Notes: a model not told the origin generated them from the letters alone. Counted from the stretch's first letter, positions 44,527 through 53,805 are shown. The stretch: DNA of 64,000 nucleotides from Cohnella hashimotonis (GCF_030014955.1 NZ_JAGRPV010000001.1:5766001-5830000); one strand, 5' to 3'. Numbers and translations are program-made.

Positions 44527-45423
44527 ATGGAGCCCGGATCGATGCTGTATATGGTCGCCCCTCCTATGCCCTTTTACGTAATAGGCGGAATTAATACGTA
44601 TTATCCGGGTGACGAGCACCCCGACCGATACGCGATCGGCGTGTTCGATATGCTGCTCGTGAAAAGCGGTACGCTTCGAATCGCGGAAGAGCGGCGAAGC
44701 TGGCGGGTCGGCCCCGGACAGATGCTGATCCTGCGCCCGGACCTGCACCATTACTCCGCCGGCCCCTGTGAAGAGGAAACGCATCACTACTGGCTGCACT
44801 TCATGCCTGCCGGCGAATGGTGGGAGGTTCCGGAAGACCAGCGGCCGCCCGACAAGGACAGACTCGTCCAGCTGCAGTCGGTTCGAACGAAGTTCCCCCT
44901 TCATCGCGTGTACACCATCGCGCTGCCTAAATACGGCATGATACCTTCCCCGGGAAAAACGTTCGATGCGCTCAAGCATCTGATTCAATCGGAGCTGGAG
45001 CCACAATCCCTGGTGCTGTGGCAGCATCAGTCTATCTTGGCCGAGCTGATCCGGGACTTGCACCGCGATCAGAAGTCCGTTCACGATACGCAGGCCGTAC
45101 GGCTGGCCGAAGAAGCGGAGGCATTCCTGAAGCAGAACTATAAGCATCCGTTCACGAATGCGATGCTTGGAGAGGCCTTGCACTTTCACCCCAATTACAT
45201 TGCGCGCAGCATGCGTAAAGTGCTCGGCTATACCCCGGTCGAGTATCTGATGCAATATCGCTTGGAGCAGGCAAAGCTGCTGCTCATGAAGACGGAGCTA
45301 TCCGTTACGCAAATCGCGGAGGAAGTAGGTTTTCAGCAAACCGCCTATTTTTCGCGCTGCTTCTCGAACAAGGAAGGGATCTCGCCCTTACAGTTCCGCA
45401 AAACGTTTAAGAAAAAAGGCTGA
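44527..45423 (+). CDS. AraC-family regulator with cupin sensor domain
   Basis: Residues 30-110 are cupin-like (IGVFDMLLVKSGTLRIAEE, RVGPGQMLILRPDLHHYSAG). Residues 195-295 hold the two helix-turn-helix motifs: TNAMLGEALHFHPNYIARSM and VTQIAEEVGFQQTAYFSRCF, ending GISPLQFRKTF. TAGGAG precedes the ATG. It lies between the divergent GH36 gene and the convergent GH78 gene and probably regulates region 42-56 kb, including the transporter whose promoter region shares a 17-bp element with its own. Confidence 0.92.
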   Translation: MEPGSMLYMVAPPMPFYVIGGINTYYPGDEHPDRYAIGVFDMLLVKSGTLRIAEERRSWRVGPGQMLILRPDLHHYSAGPCEEETHHYWLHFMPAGEWWEVPEDQRPPDKDRLVQLQSVRTKFPLHRVYTIALPKYGMIPSPGKTFDALKHLIQSELEPQSLVLWQHQSILAELIRDLHRDQKSVHDTQAVRLAEEAEAFLKQNYKHPFTNAMLGEALHFHPNYIARSMRKVLGYTPVEYLMQYRLEQAKLLLMKTELSVTQIAEEVGFQQTAYFSRCFSNKEGISPLQFRKTFKKKG

Positions 45424-45451
45424 AAACCCACGCTTCGCGGGGTTTTCAGCC
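45419..45451. terminator. Bidirectional terminator between AraC and GH78 genes
   Basis: GGCTGAAAACCCA and GGGGTTTTCAGCC form a 13-bp stem with one mismatch and a short loop. The two genes converge on it. Confidence 0.85.
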
Positions 45452-45481
45452 TCGTCCATCGGTAGCATGCTCGTCATCCAT

Positions 45482-47848
45482 CTATTTTTCTTGAAGGTCG
45501 GCGACCACATGAATCTCGTCTGTACGCTCGAATAGGCGCTTCGTCCCATCAGGCAACCTAATCTCCGTCGGCTTGCCGCGTAGCCCGCTCGCACGCAGAC
45601 GGAATTTTCCGCTTCGCTCGTCAAGCTCCCATGCGACGTTCACGACCCCATGGGGCGTTGACACGCCTCCCTTCGCCCAAGTCAAAGATCCGATTCGAGG
45701 CTGGATCAAGATTCGCTCATAGCCGGGAGCGCCCGGCTTCACGCCGAGCCATTCGCCGGTGCATTCGTAAAGGGGGGATGCTCCCCAGCCATGGCAATCG
45801 CTGCGCTGCGAGACTGGGTCCTCCAGCCACGTCGTCAGACCGAGACCGATCTGCTCCCGCCACAAGTCCCACATGCCGACAGTCCGGTCGTATATTCCTG
45901 CGGCCGACGCCGCCCGAAACAGGAAGAAGGCCATCGCATAAGATACTTTCGCTAACGAATTCTCGTCCAGCATGCTTTCCGCCAGACGCACAGCCTCCTT
46001 CCCTTCGACGGCATTGGCAAGTATCGCCCATAGCTGGGCGTGCTGGCTGTATTGATCTAACGAAGGCGCGTCTTGGAACAGCGCTCTCTCCTGCGACCAA
46101 CAGTGGCGCTTCACCGCGTCGATCGTGCGGCTCGCCCGGATTCGGTATTCTTTGCCCGTATCCGTGCGCCCGGTTGCTTCGTTTAATAAAGCGGCTTGCT
46201 GCAGCGCATTCGCGTACATAAAATTGTATACGGTAAGCGGCAATGACTGGCCCGGGGCGGGAACGCCTTTCGATTCCTCCCACTCCCTGACCCAGTCGAC
46301 GTAAGACCAATACCCGCTTGGGGCCGGACCTGCGAGCCCCGTGTCCGTTACCGAGCGTTCGAACCAGTCCAGCACCGCATCGATGGTCGGCCGGTATCGT
46401 CGTACGAGCGAAGCGTCACCCCAATACGCATAATGATCGTGAACCATCATGACCCAGTGCAGCGCGAATCCCGGGATGACCTGCGCCTCGTTCGAAGGAA
46501 AGCGGCTCTGGAGCATGCCGTTCGGCAACATGGACTTATGGAAGTCGTCAATCGCTTTGCGCGCCAATCGGTCATCCCCGCCGATTCGATACGTAAACAA
46601 CGCCTGCAGTCGCGTGTCCATAATGTATTGAAGCCGTTCGTAATACGGACAGTCAATATAAGTTTCGAACATGCAACGCCGCAGCGTTCGGATGCTGATG
46701 TCCCACATGGGAGCGAAAGTTTCGTCGGAGCAGGCGAAGGAAGCCTTGATTTCCAGCGGGTATCCGGTGTCGCGGTAATCGATGCTGCACAGGGTCAAAG
46801 GCGTTTCAGCCACCTCGACGACGAGGCGCACGAAGCGAAACGTACGGTAGTCGAACGTCTCGTATTCCTCGCGCTCGGACAGATCCGCACCGCCGACGCG
46901 GTACGAATCGGTTCCCCCGCACAGCCCTTTCCCTTCATGATCATCACGGTTACCTTTTCGGCCTTCGCCGTCTACATAGCTCTCCGAGCAGAGCAAGCGA
47001 ATCTCGCTTCCCCCGCCGCTCTCGGTTGCGATCCTCAAAAAACCGTTAACCAGTTCCCCCGCATCCAGCTCTAGCGAAACTTTGCTTCGGGCCGGCAGCA
47101 CAAGCGGGGTTCCGCCGCTTATGATAGCTTGATAGCACCGATCATCATGTATTCCCTCGCTACGTACCACGCGAGCGAAGGCGCGGGGATGCTCGAACGG
47201 GAGCGGAATCGGCCGCGGAGCAAGGGGCCACGCGCCGACGATGCCGTAGACGCTCGTGTTCGGCGATTCTCCGATCGCCTCCGCCGGAGACCATCGCGAA
47301 TCGTCATAATCGGTTCGCTGCCAACCGTGCGGGAGCCGTCCGCCATCCGCCTCCTCCAATCCTCCCGTTACCGTGAGCGCCTGCGGCTGAAATCCGACAG
47401 CCTCGTCCGGCAGGCATCGCCACGAGTCGTTTGTAGACAGCGATTCCAGCAGACCTTCCTCAGCGTAAACATGACCTTCAAGCAGGAACCCTCCCACCGG
47501 AGCGCCGATGATGGCGAGCGGCTTCGTGCCGTCCTCTCCATAATGAAGCACCTTGGCCGCCAGCACATTCCCGCCCTCCCTTAACATAGAGGAGAGATCG
47601 ACCGTCTCGTAGTATTGCGTCCACCGATCCCCCGGGCAAGGCCCGAAAGCTACGGGTTCCCCGTTGAGGTAAAGACGGTAGCGGCTGCTCGCCGAAACAT
47701 CGACGATCAATCGGCACTTGCGGGAAGGCGGGAGATAAAACGCGCGCCGGAAATACACGATGCGGCTTGCGACGGAATCGCTGCCGTCTCCGTTCTGCGC
47801 CCATATCCATTGGGCAGACCATGTTCGATTCGTTTGGTCGATTTTCAT
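45482..47848 (-). CDS. GH78 alpha-L-rhamnosidase-type enzyme
   Basis: A 788-residue protein: N-terminal beta-sandwich (SRIVYFRRAFYLP, RYRLYLNGEPVAFGPCPGD), an antiparallel domain, an alpha6/alpha6-barrel (about 370-690) and a C-terminal sheet. The catalytic region reads YIDCPYYERLQYIMDTRLQ, in place of the DCPQRDERLGWTGD-type motif of classic GH78 enzymes, and SDCHGWGASPLYE contains the second conserved block. It has no signal peptide. The ribosome site is weak. The start is 15 bp from the exported barrel gene stop, so they share an operon. The substrate is probably alpha-rhamnoside, but the motif change leaves some doubt. Confidence 0.85.
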   Translation of the reverse strand: MKIDQTNRTWSAQWIWAQNGDGSDSVASRIVYFRRAFYLPPSRKCRLIVDVSASSRYRLYLNGEPVAFGPCPGDRWTQYYETVDLSSMLREGGNVLAAKVLHYGEDGTKPLAIIGAPVGGFLLEGHVYAEEGLLESLSTNDSWRCLPDEAVGFQPQALTVTGGLEEADGGRLPHGWQRTDYDDSRWSPAEAIGESPNTSVYGIVGAWPLAPRPIPLPFEHPRAFARVVRSEGIHDDRCYQAIISGGTPLVLPARSKVSLELDAGELVNGFLRIATESGGGSEIRLLCSESYVDGEGRKGNRDDHEGKGLCGGTDSYRVGGADLSEREEYETFDYRTFRFVRLVVEVAETPLTLCSIDYRDTGYPLEIKASFACSDETFAPMWDISIRTLRRCMFETYIDCPYYERLQYIMDTRLQALFTYRIGGDDRLARKAIDDFHKSMLPNGMLQSRFPSNEAQVIPGFALHWVMMVHDHYAYWGDASLVRRYRPTIDAVLDWFERSVTDTGLAGPAPSGYWSYVDWVREWEESKGVPAPGQSLPLTVYNFMYANALQQAALLNEATGRTDTGKEYRIRASRTIDAVKRHCWSQERALFQDAPSLDQYSQHAQLWAILANAVEGKEAVRLAESMLDENSLAKVSYAMAFFLFRAASAAGIYDRTVGMWDLWREQIGLGLTTWLEDPVSQRSDCHGWGASPLYECTGEWLGVKPGAPGYERILIQPRIGSLTWAKGGVSTPHGVVNVAWELDERSGKFRLRASGLRGKPTEIRLPDGTKRLFERTDEIHVVADLQEK

Positions 47849-47863
47849 CGTTTTCTATCGCCG

Positions 47864-50041
47864 TCAATACCCTGCGGGCAGCGCAAACAGCTTTCCTTCC
47901 CCGGGCGCAAATGAGGCGGACAGTTGCCCGGTCCCGCTGTTATAGTTCGTCGCAACCTCCGCACCCGTCGTCTTGGACACTTCGGTAACGGCCGTCGGCT
48001 TCGGCGTTAAGGCGAAAGTCAACGTTCGCGAATTTACCGTATCCCTGTTCACGACCATGACGTACTTGCGTCCGCTCCCGTTCACGAAGGACCCGATCAC
48101 GGTTGGCTTCGTCGTGTCCGTCGGTTTCCAGAAAAAGCTCGCCGGAAGCGCTGCGGCGCCGGTTGGAATCGCCCCCGTATGGTAGACCGCTTGCGAAGTC
48201 AGCGAGTTAAGCGACGGTCCTAGTTTCAATACCTCGCCGTTAATCTCACGGGCGGATGCGTAAGAGCCGGTTTTCGTTCCGTCCGGCAAAATGATGCCGT
48301 CGTGGAAAGGCGAGTTCCAAACGCTGTCCTGCGGCGTCCAATAGGTAAAATAAATATAGCCTTTGGCGCCATAGGCCAGATTGGTGTAGATCTGATAACG
48401 CATTTCTTCCTTGCTTGGCACGCGATAAGTGCCCGTTATACCGACCGATTGAATGTACGACCAGAAGTCGACCTTGCCAAGCAGCGCTTGCCGGCGAATC
48501 ACTTCCAGGTTTTCAAAATAGTCGTTCCTGAATGCCCCGGCTTCAAGAAACGGATAATGGTCGAACACGAGAACGTCCGGATGCTTGCTGACCCATCGGT
48601 ACACGTAATCCTCGTATGTCAGCGGGGTAATGTTTTGGTTGATCGTGAACCAGAAGTCCGCATTGATCGGCGCTCCGCCGACATAGGCGGTACCATCTTT
48701 CTCCCACTTCTCGCCCAGGTTGGTATGAATGACCCAGCCGACCGAATTGTCGCCCCCGCCGTTATGTGTCAACTCCATGTAGTAGAGGGTATTGGCGCTG
48801 ACCGCCGTATTGATCGGAAACTGCGGCCAGTTGGTTGAAGCAGAGGTAATCGTCGTTTCGGCGATCTTGGTCGTTTTAGCCGTGGAATTCCATAAAGTGA
48901 GCTTAAGCGCTTCGCCCGCCGTCATTTGAGAGCGGTCGAAGTACATTTGAATCGTATTGATGAAATTAACATTCGGCCCGGTGCGGAACGTCTGTCCAAG
49001 CGGCGTGACGGAAGTAACGTAATCGCCGGCCATCGGCCGAAAACCGAACAACCCTTCCGCAGAGCTCGGCAGCAAATTCGCGTACACCATATGCGACGGG
49101 TCGTTCGTCTTGAGCCGTTGCTGTACTTCCTGCAGGCGCACCATCAGATCGACCGTCGGCTCGTCCTTAAGGTTGTAACCAAGCACGGCAGGATTCGCGT
49201 TATAGAAATCGACGAGCGTATCGAGATAAGCGTCGGACGGCCTGTCTCCCTGTCCGTAAGCCGAGGCCAGTTGGGAATAACGGATCTCGAAATACAGATC
49301 CTTCGCTTGCGGCGTTCCGTTCAGGTAAGCCTGGCCGCCCGCATACGAATCGTTCGCGCTGACCGCGATCCGCGCACCTTCTCGCGAACTGTTCGTTTGC
49401 AGCTCCATATAATACGTCTGATTCGCGTTAATATTAGAGAACGACGCATACGTAGGATTAAGGTTTGGCGCGATCTGGAATTCTACGATGTCATTGTCGA
49501 TCGGCCCCGTTACGGCGTCGCAGCCGATCGTCGTCGTCTTGCTCGGACTGTCGTATACGCAAAGCTTCAGCTTGGCATTGCTGGGCAGCGTCGTCTTGTC
49601 AACCTTGAGCGCGACATGGTCGAGAAACCACCCAGTCCCCGACGCGGGCGAAGCGAACGTCTGCCCGATCGTGCGATCCGACCGCGCCCTCCATCCGTCA
49701 CCGGCACTCCGCTGCACGGCCATCTCGCTCTTTAATTCCAAGCCGTAGTCGTGAACGAGCAGTTTGAGACCATGCGCTGCGGCGTATTGGAGCGCCCGCT
49801 CGTTCGAAGCATGCGAGACGACGTTATTGGTCCCGACAATGAACGTGGCGTTCATGTTGGCAATGTCTGCGTAAGCGGCATCGTTGGTCTCCGCGGGCTC
49901 GGGCGGGTAGAAGATGCCTATCGGGAACGGCGAGACCGTGGCGGCATCGGCCGCATTCGGCTGCCATGCAAATCCAAACGAACAAGCGGCGAGCGTGAAC
50001 ATGCAGGCAATCGACCTTGCGGCAACCTTGTACATTTTCAC
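47864..50041 (-). CDS. Exported TIM-barrel glycosidase-like protein with two inserted duplicate modules
   Basis: A signal peptide (about 1-34) contains LAAC (Cys20), a possible lipobox, and ADAA, a possible signal-peptidase-I site. The barrel parts carry VLGYNLKDEPTVD (candidate acid/base Glu294), DVLVFDHYPFLEAG and GYIYFTYWTPQD, reminiscent of GH2/GH42-clan beta-glycosidase folds. Two similar beta-sandwich modules are inserted at about 120-255 and 345-470; both have GQTF, INANQTYYMEL / VSANTLYYMEL and a DLYFEIRY / DFWFTINQ end. GTG at 50041 follows AAAGGAG. It is the only clearly exported candidate glycosidase in the window and is co-directional with the ABC transporter. No precise family is recognised. 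Confidence 0.7.
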   Translation of the reverse strand: MKMYKVAARSIACMFTLAACSFGFAWQPNAADAATVSPFPIGIFYPPEPAETNDAAYADIANMNATFIVGTNNVVSHASNERALQYAAAHGLKLLVHDYGLELKSEMAVQRSAGDGWRARSDRTIGQTFASPASGTGWFLDHVALKVDKTTLPSNAKLKLCVYDSPSKTTTIGCDAVTGPIDNDIVEFQIAPNLNPTYASFSNINANQTYYMELQTNSSREGARIAVSANDSYAGGQAYLNGTPQAKDLYFEIRYSQLASAYGQGDRPSDAYLDTLVDFYNANPAVLGYNLKDEPTVDLMVRLQEVQQRLKTNDPSHMVYANLLPSSAEGLFGFRPMAGDYVTSVTPLGQTFRTGPNVNFINTIQMYFDRSQMTAGEALKLTLWNSTAKTTKIAETTITSASTNWPQFPINTAVSANTLYYMELTHNGGGDNSVGWVIHTNLGEKWEKDGTAYVGGAPINADFWFTINQNITPLTYEDYVYRWVSKHPDVLVFDHYPFLEAGAFRNDYFENLEVIRRQALLGKVDFWSYIQSVGITGTYRVPSKEEMRYQIYTNLAYGAKGYIYFTYWTPQDSVWNSPFHDGIILPDGTKTGSYASAREINGEVLKLGPSLNSLTSQAVYHTGAIPTGAAALPASFFWKPTDTTKPTVIGSFVNGSGRKYVMVVNRDTVNSRTLTFALTPKPTAVTEVSKTTGAEVATNYNSGTGQLSASFAPGEGKLFALPAGY

Positions 50042-50086
50042 AAAAATTCTCTCCTTTTCGCGATCCGATTTTCCGCCGATTCAGCT

Positions 50087-50923
50087 CTAGCCTTTCAGAC
50101 CGCCGGTCGTAAAGCCGGATACGAGTTTATTTTGGAACAGGATAAATACGAACAGGATCGGAAGGACGGATAGCGTCAGCGCGGCGAACAAGGTCGTCCA
50201 GTCCGCCGCATACTGCTGCTTCAGCATCATGTCGTACAAGCCGACCGAGATCGTATACAGACGGTCGTCCTGTAGAAACATGAACGGAAGGAAATAATCG
50301 TTCCAGACAGACACCATCGTCACCAGGCTCACCGCAGCGATGCTAGGTCCGCTCAGCGGCAGCATGATACGAAAGAAAATTTGCCAATGACTCGCCCCGT
50401 CGATGAACGCCGCTTCCCCGTACTCCCAGGAAACTCCTCGGTAAAAGCCGTGCAAAATAATGAAATTCATGCTTAGGCCGCCCGAATATAAGATCAGCAG
50501 CCCGATATGGCTGTTGTACAAGTGCAGGTCGAGCATCAGTTTATACAGCGCGGCCAGCGACCCGACCTGCGGAATGAGAAACGAGCTGATCGCGAAAAAG
50601 TAGACGACGTTTTTTCCCGTAAACTTGTACTTGGCCACCGTATAAGCGGCCATCGACGAGAATATTACGGACAGAAACGTGCCTGCCGCAGTAATGTAGA
50701 AACTATTAAAAAAATAGTTGCCGAGACCGCTCTCTTGCCATGCTTTGCCGTAATTGGACCAACGCAGTTTCTCCGGCCAGGACCACACATCCGCATAAAA
50801 CTCCGGATTCGATTTGAAGGCGTTGATCGCCATCCACAAAAACGGATACAGTATGGTCGTGGCATAGGCGAAAAGTCCAATTTGGAGCAGCAGGCCGCTT
50901 CCTTTTCGTTGGAACGAATTCAC
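50087..50923 (-). CDS. Sugar ABC transporter permease (second subunit, CUT1)
   Basis: A 278-residue permease with six spans and the EAA loop YGEAAFIDGASHWQIFFRIM. The end, FQNKLVSGFTTGGLKG, is typical of the MalG-like subunit. GTG at 50923 has AGGAG eight bases upstream; the frame extends 17 codons into the upstream gene's end without a site. It lies 16 bp after the partner permease stop. Confidence 0.92.
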   Translation of the reverse strand: MNSFQRKGSGLLLQIGLFAYATTILYPFLWMAINAFKSNPEFYADVWSWPEKLRWSNYGKAWQESGLGNYFFNSFYITAAGTFLSVIFSSMAAYTVAKYKFTGKNVVYFFAISSFLIPQVGSLAALYKLMLDLHLYNSHIGLLILYSGGLSMNFIILHGFYRGVSWEYGEAAFIDGASHWQIFFRIMLPLSGPSIAAVSLVTMVSVWNDYFLPFMFLQDDRLYTISVGLYDMMLKQQYAADWTTLFAALTLSVLPILFVFILFQNKLVSGFTTGGLKG

Positions 50924-50939
50924 TTGATCATCTCCTGGG

Positions 50940-51830
50940 TCAGTATTCGACGACGGTCTTGCGGTCAAGCGCATACTTCACGGCGTACGTAATTCCGAAG
51001 CCGACGAGGATCAACATGATGCCGAGCGCCGAGGCTAGCCCGTAATCCCCCTTCTGAATCAATACCGTAATTTGCAGCGCCACTGTGTTGGTCGTCGAAT
51101 TGGGGCCCCCGCCGGTCAACAGCTTGGATTGCAGGAAAATCGTAAAAGCGGAGCTCGTGCCGATCAAGATAAGTGCTGAGATATTGGGCCAGATCATGGG
51201 AACGATGACTTGGACGAGCTCCTTTCTTTTCGACAGCCCCTCGAGCTTGCCCACCTCAAAAATTTCCTGCGGAATCCTCGCGATCGCGCCCATAATCATC
51301 GTCGCGTAAAACCCGATGCCCGCCCACACGCAAAAGAAAAACACGGTTGGAAGCGCAGTCTGCGTATCCCCCAGCCAGGATCGCTGCCAACCGTCCAGGC
51401 CGATCCAGCCGAGCAGCGGATTGACGATGCCGATGATGGGACTCGTAGCGAACGAAAAAACCATGGTCATAATGACGATCGAGATAATCGTCGGCAAGAA
51501 ATAGACGGCTCGGTAAAACGAATGGAATCTCACTTTTTGCGACAACACGTACCCTACCACAATCGAGAGCGGCAGCAGGACGAGAACGTTGAGCGGAATC
51601 CACAACAGCGTATTTTGCACCGCGTACCGGTAAACGGGGTCTTCGCCGATCAGCTCGAATACTTTGCGGTAGTTGTCCCAGTTCACCCATTCGATTTTTC
51701 CGGTATATACGTTCCAGCGCTTGAAGGAATAGACGACGGTCTGATAGTTGACGAACACGGTAAAGACGAGGAAGTGCAATACCGGATAGGCCAGCATCGT
51801 AAAGATGAACAGCTTCTGTTTGCGCTTCAT
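50940..51830 (-). CDS. Sugar ABC transporter permease (first subunit, CUT1)
   Basis: A 296-residue MalF/UgpA-like permease with six spans. The EAA loop reads IFEVGKLEGLSKRKELVQVI, less canonical than usual, and LLTGGGPNSTTNTVALQI is the conserved loop before the last spans. ATG at 51830 has GGAGG nine bases upstream. It lies 59 bp after the binding-protein stop, in the order binding protein-permease-permease. Confidence 0.92.
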   Translation of the reverse strand: MKRKQKLFIFTMLAYPVLHFLVFTVFVNYQTVVYSFKRWNVYTGKIEWVNWDNYRKVFELIGEDPVYRYAVQNTLLWIPLNVLVLLPLSIVVGYVLSQKVRFHSFYRAVYFLPTIISIVIMTMVFSFATSPIIGIVNPLLGWIGLDGWQRSWLGDTQTALPTVFFFCVWAGIGFYATMIMGAIARIPQEIFEVGKLEGLSKRKELVQVIVPMIWPNISALILIGTSSAFTIFLQSKLLTGGGPNSTTNTVALQITVLIQKGDYGLASALGIMLILVGFGITYAVKYALDRKTVVEY

Positions 51831-51889
51831 GCAGTCGATCCTCCAAATCCGGCTGCACCGGTTCCTGCGAAGGAACCGGGCAGCGTTAG

Positions 51890-53263
51890 CTATTTCAATC
51901 CCAACTCTTTCTCGTATTCGTCCCACTTATCCTTGGCAAATTTATAATCGTCTTCGAACTGCTGATCCGCGGTCTTTGTGCCGGTCGAAATGTTGCCGTT
52001 GAACTCGCCGGACGGGAAGATCCCTCCGAACTTCATGTACATCGGGCTGCTCGAGTTGAACGTAAACGGCTTCGAGCTCTGCATGATATCCACGACGCTT
52101 TGCGTAAACTCGCTCACCTGGACGCCATCCATGTCATACTTGAACGGACGCAGGGCGCCGGTAAGCGCTGTGAACTGCTTGTTCATTTCCTTCGTCGCGG
52201 CGAAGCGAACGAATTCTTTGGCCAGTTCCATTTCCTTTGCTTTCGTCGGAATAACCGTAATATCGCCGCCTACCATGCTGAATGCAATATTCGTTTCTTT
52301 GGGGTTGTCGACGAGCGGGACCGGCATCATTTTCATTCGGAAACCACTCGGAATCGACGACTTCATTTCGTTCTCCAGCCAATGCCCGTTTGGAATCATG
52401 GCTGCCTTGCCGGACAGGAACAGCATTTGAGCTTCCGTATGATTGACCGCCTCCGAGCCCTTCAGTACCCAACCGTTTTTGAATAATGCCTCGTATTGCT
52501 CCAGTGCCTGCTTTTTAGCCGGATTGTTAAGCGGCTCGGGCGACTCCATCTTCAGAAGCTCGTCCAGATAATCAAAGCCCCCGGCCTGCACGATCATCGG
52601 CTTCACCAAGAAGTCCATGTACCCGCCGGGAATTTTGCCAGGGTACACGATCGGCGCGATGCCTTTCGCCTTCATTTGATCCGCAAGCTGCGCAAATTCC
52701 TTCCAGGTTTTCGGAACCTCCCAGCCGTTCTCCTCGAACATGCCCGCATTGTACACCATGCCAAGAAGCCCGTCGGACCAAGGAAGCGCGTATATTTTGT
52801 CTTTGTCGGACACGAATTTTTGAGCTTCCTCGTTCATCGTATCTTTGAACTTGCCGCCGTCAAGGCTGTCCCCGTCATAAATGTCGGACAAGTCGGCCAG
52901 ATAGCCCTTGCCCGCCCAAATCTGCCATTTGTCCGAGTGGATGAGGAAGGCCACGTCCGGCAAATTGCTGCCCGATTCAAAGCGAGGGTCCAATTTGTCC
53001 ATGATGCCCGCGTCTCCTTCGAGCTCGACGGTCACATTCTGATGGACCTTCTCGAATTCCTTCTTTAGCGCCAGGAACCAGGCGTCACCGTAACCGCCCT
53101 TAAAATAAGCTACTTTCAGCGTCTTTGGCGCGGCGCTTGAAGACGAAGCACTTCCGCCAGACGTCTCCTTCTTCTCTCCTCCGCATCCGGCCAGTAACGC
53201 GACAAGCATGACAGCGACCAGTAAATGAAAGGCATAAACATAAGTTTTGTTTTTTGGATTCAT
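51890..53263 (-). CDS. Sugar ABC transporter substrate-binding lipoprotein (CUT1)
   Basis: A 457-residue lipoprotein: signal FHLLVAVMLVALLAGC (Cys about 28), Ser/Gly linker, then an SBP_bac_1-type domain with VAFLIHSDKWQIWAGKGYL, MVYNAGMFEENGWEVPKTWK and FLSGKAAMIPNGHWLENEM. ATG at 53263 has GAAGGAG eight bases upstream; the frame extends 13 codons. It probably binds a glycan fragment released by the exported barrel enzyme (inference). Confidence 0.93.
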   Translation of the reverse strand: MNPKNKTYVYAFHLLVAVMLVALLAGCGGEKKETSGGSASSSSAAPKTLKVAYFKGGYGDAWFLALKKEFEKVHQNVTVELEGDAGIMDKLDPRFESGSNLPDVAFLIHSDKWQIWAGKGYLADLSDIYDGDSLDGGKFKDTMNEEAQKFVSDKDKIYALPWSDGLLGMVYNAGMFEENGWEVPKTWKEFAQLADQMKAKGIAPIVYPGKIPGGYMDFLVKPMIVQAGGFDYLDELLKMESPEPLNNPAKKQALEQYEALFKNGWVLKGSEAVNHTEAQMLFLSGKAAMIPNGHWLENEMKSSIPSGFRMKMMPVPLVDNPKETNIAFSMVGGDITVIPTKAKEMELAKEFVRFAATKEMNKQFTALTGALRPFKYDMDGVQVSEFTQSVVDIMQSSKPFTFNSSSPMYMKFGGIFPSGEFNGNISTGTKTADQQFEDDYKFAKDKWDEYEKELGLK

Positions 53264-53287
53264 TGTTTTAGCTCCTTCTTGAATGTT

Positions 53288-53301
53288 ATGAAGCGTTTTC
53301 A
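53288..53301. promoter_or_regulatory. cre-like site upstream of the binding-protein gene
   Basis: On the minus strand TGAAAACGCTTCAT, 25-38 bp before the ATG, resembles the CcpA box with two mismatches near the end. Confidence 0.4.
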
Positions 53302-53443
53302 TATAATGCCGCCATTCTTCTCTGTTTCCCCCCTGGGCGATAGAAATGAATTTCGAATGTTAGACAGAATTTGTAATATTTAATTCCGTCTGTCATTCAT
53401 TATATGGCATTATATAAATAAAAAAATGCGATCTACAAACCTT

Positions 53444-53460
53444 ATTTTTGCATTATTTAA
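53444..53460. promoter_or_regulatory. Shared 17-bp element upstream of the transporter operon
   Basis: ATTTTTGCATTATTTAA, one base different from 44489-44505. It sits in an A+T-rich stretch (53340-53540) that must hold the operon promoter. I see no other feature in that stretch. Confidence 0.5.
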
Positions 53461-53572
53461 ACTTACGTTTTTACATTCAAAGAACCTAGAGAACATCCGT
53501 TAGGGGCTAACATAACCAAGAATAGTCGTGCTTTTAAATAAGACGATGTATATTATATTCAACTATTCGGCA

Positions 53573-53604
53573 ACAAAAAAAGTGCGCAGGCTAAGTCTGC
53601 GCAC
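53573..53604 (-). terminator. Terminator before the transporter operon
   Basis: On the minus strand, GTGCGCAG, a seven-base loop, CTGCGCAC, then a T-run. It insulates the transporter operon from GH95 transcription. Confidence 0.85.
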
Positions 53605-53680
53605 GCTGAGTGATCTTGTACCAGCCCGAAGGCTGTATGTACCTGCAGCATTCATTCAGTGGCTTCTATTCTTTCGTGGT

Positions 53681-53731
53681 GCGACTCGGGCATAAGTGGC
53701 GTCGTACAGCGTTACTTCGACCGCTCCCCCC
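53681..53731. repeat. Single copy of the 50-bp intergenic repeat
   Basis: It starts GCGACTCGGGC and shares TACAGCGTTACTTCGACCGC with the copy at 41879-41929. Confidence 0.7.
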
Positions 53732-53750
53732 CCCGACTGAGGCTCAACGC

Positions 53751-53793
53751 AAAAACGCCCGTTCCGGATTATCATCTCGGGACGAGCGTTTTT
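53751..53793 (-). terminator. Terminator of GH95 gene
   Basis: Long imperfect stem AAAAACGCTCGTCCCGAGA with its partner, and T-runs at both ends, 13 bp after the GH95 stop. It is similar to 41951-41990. Confidence 0.8.
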
Positions 53794-53805
53794 GTCTTTC
53801 GCCGG

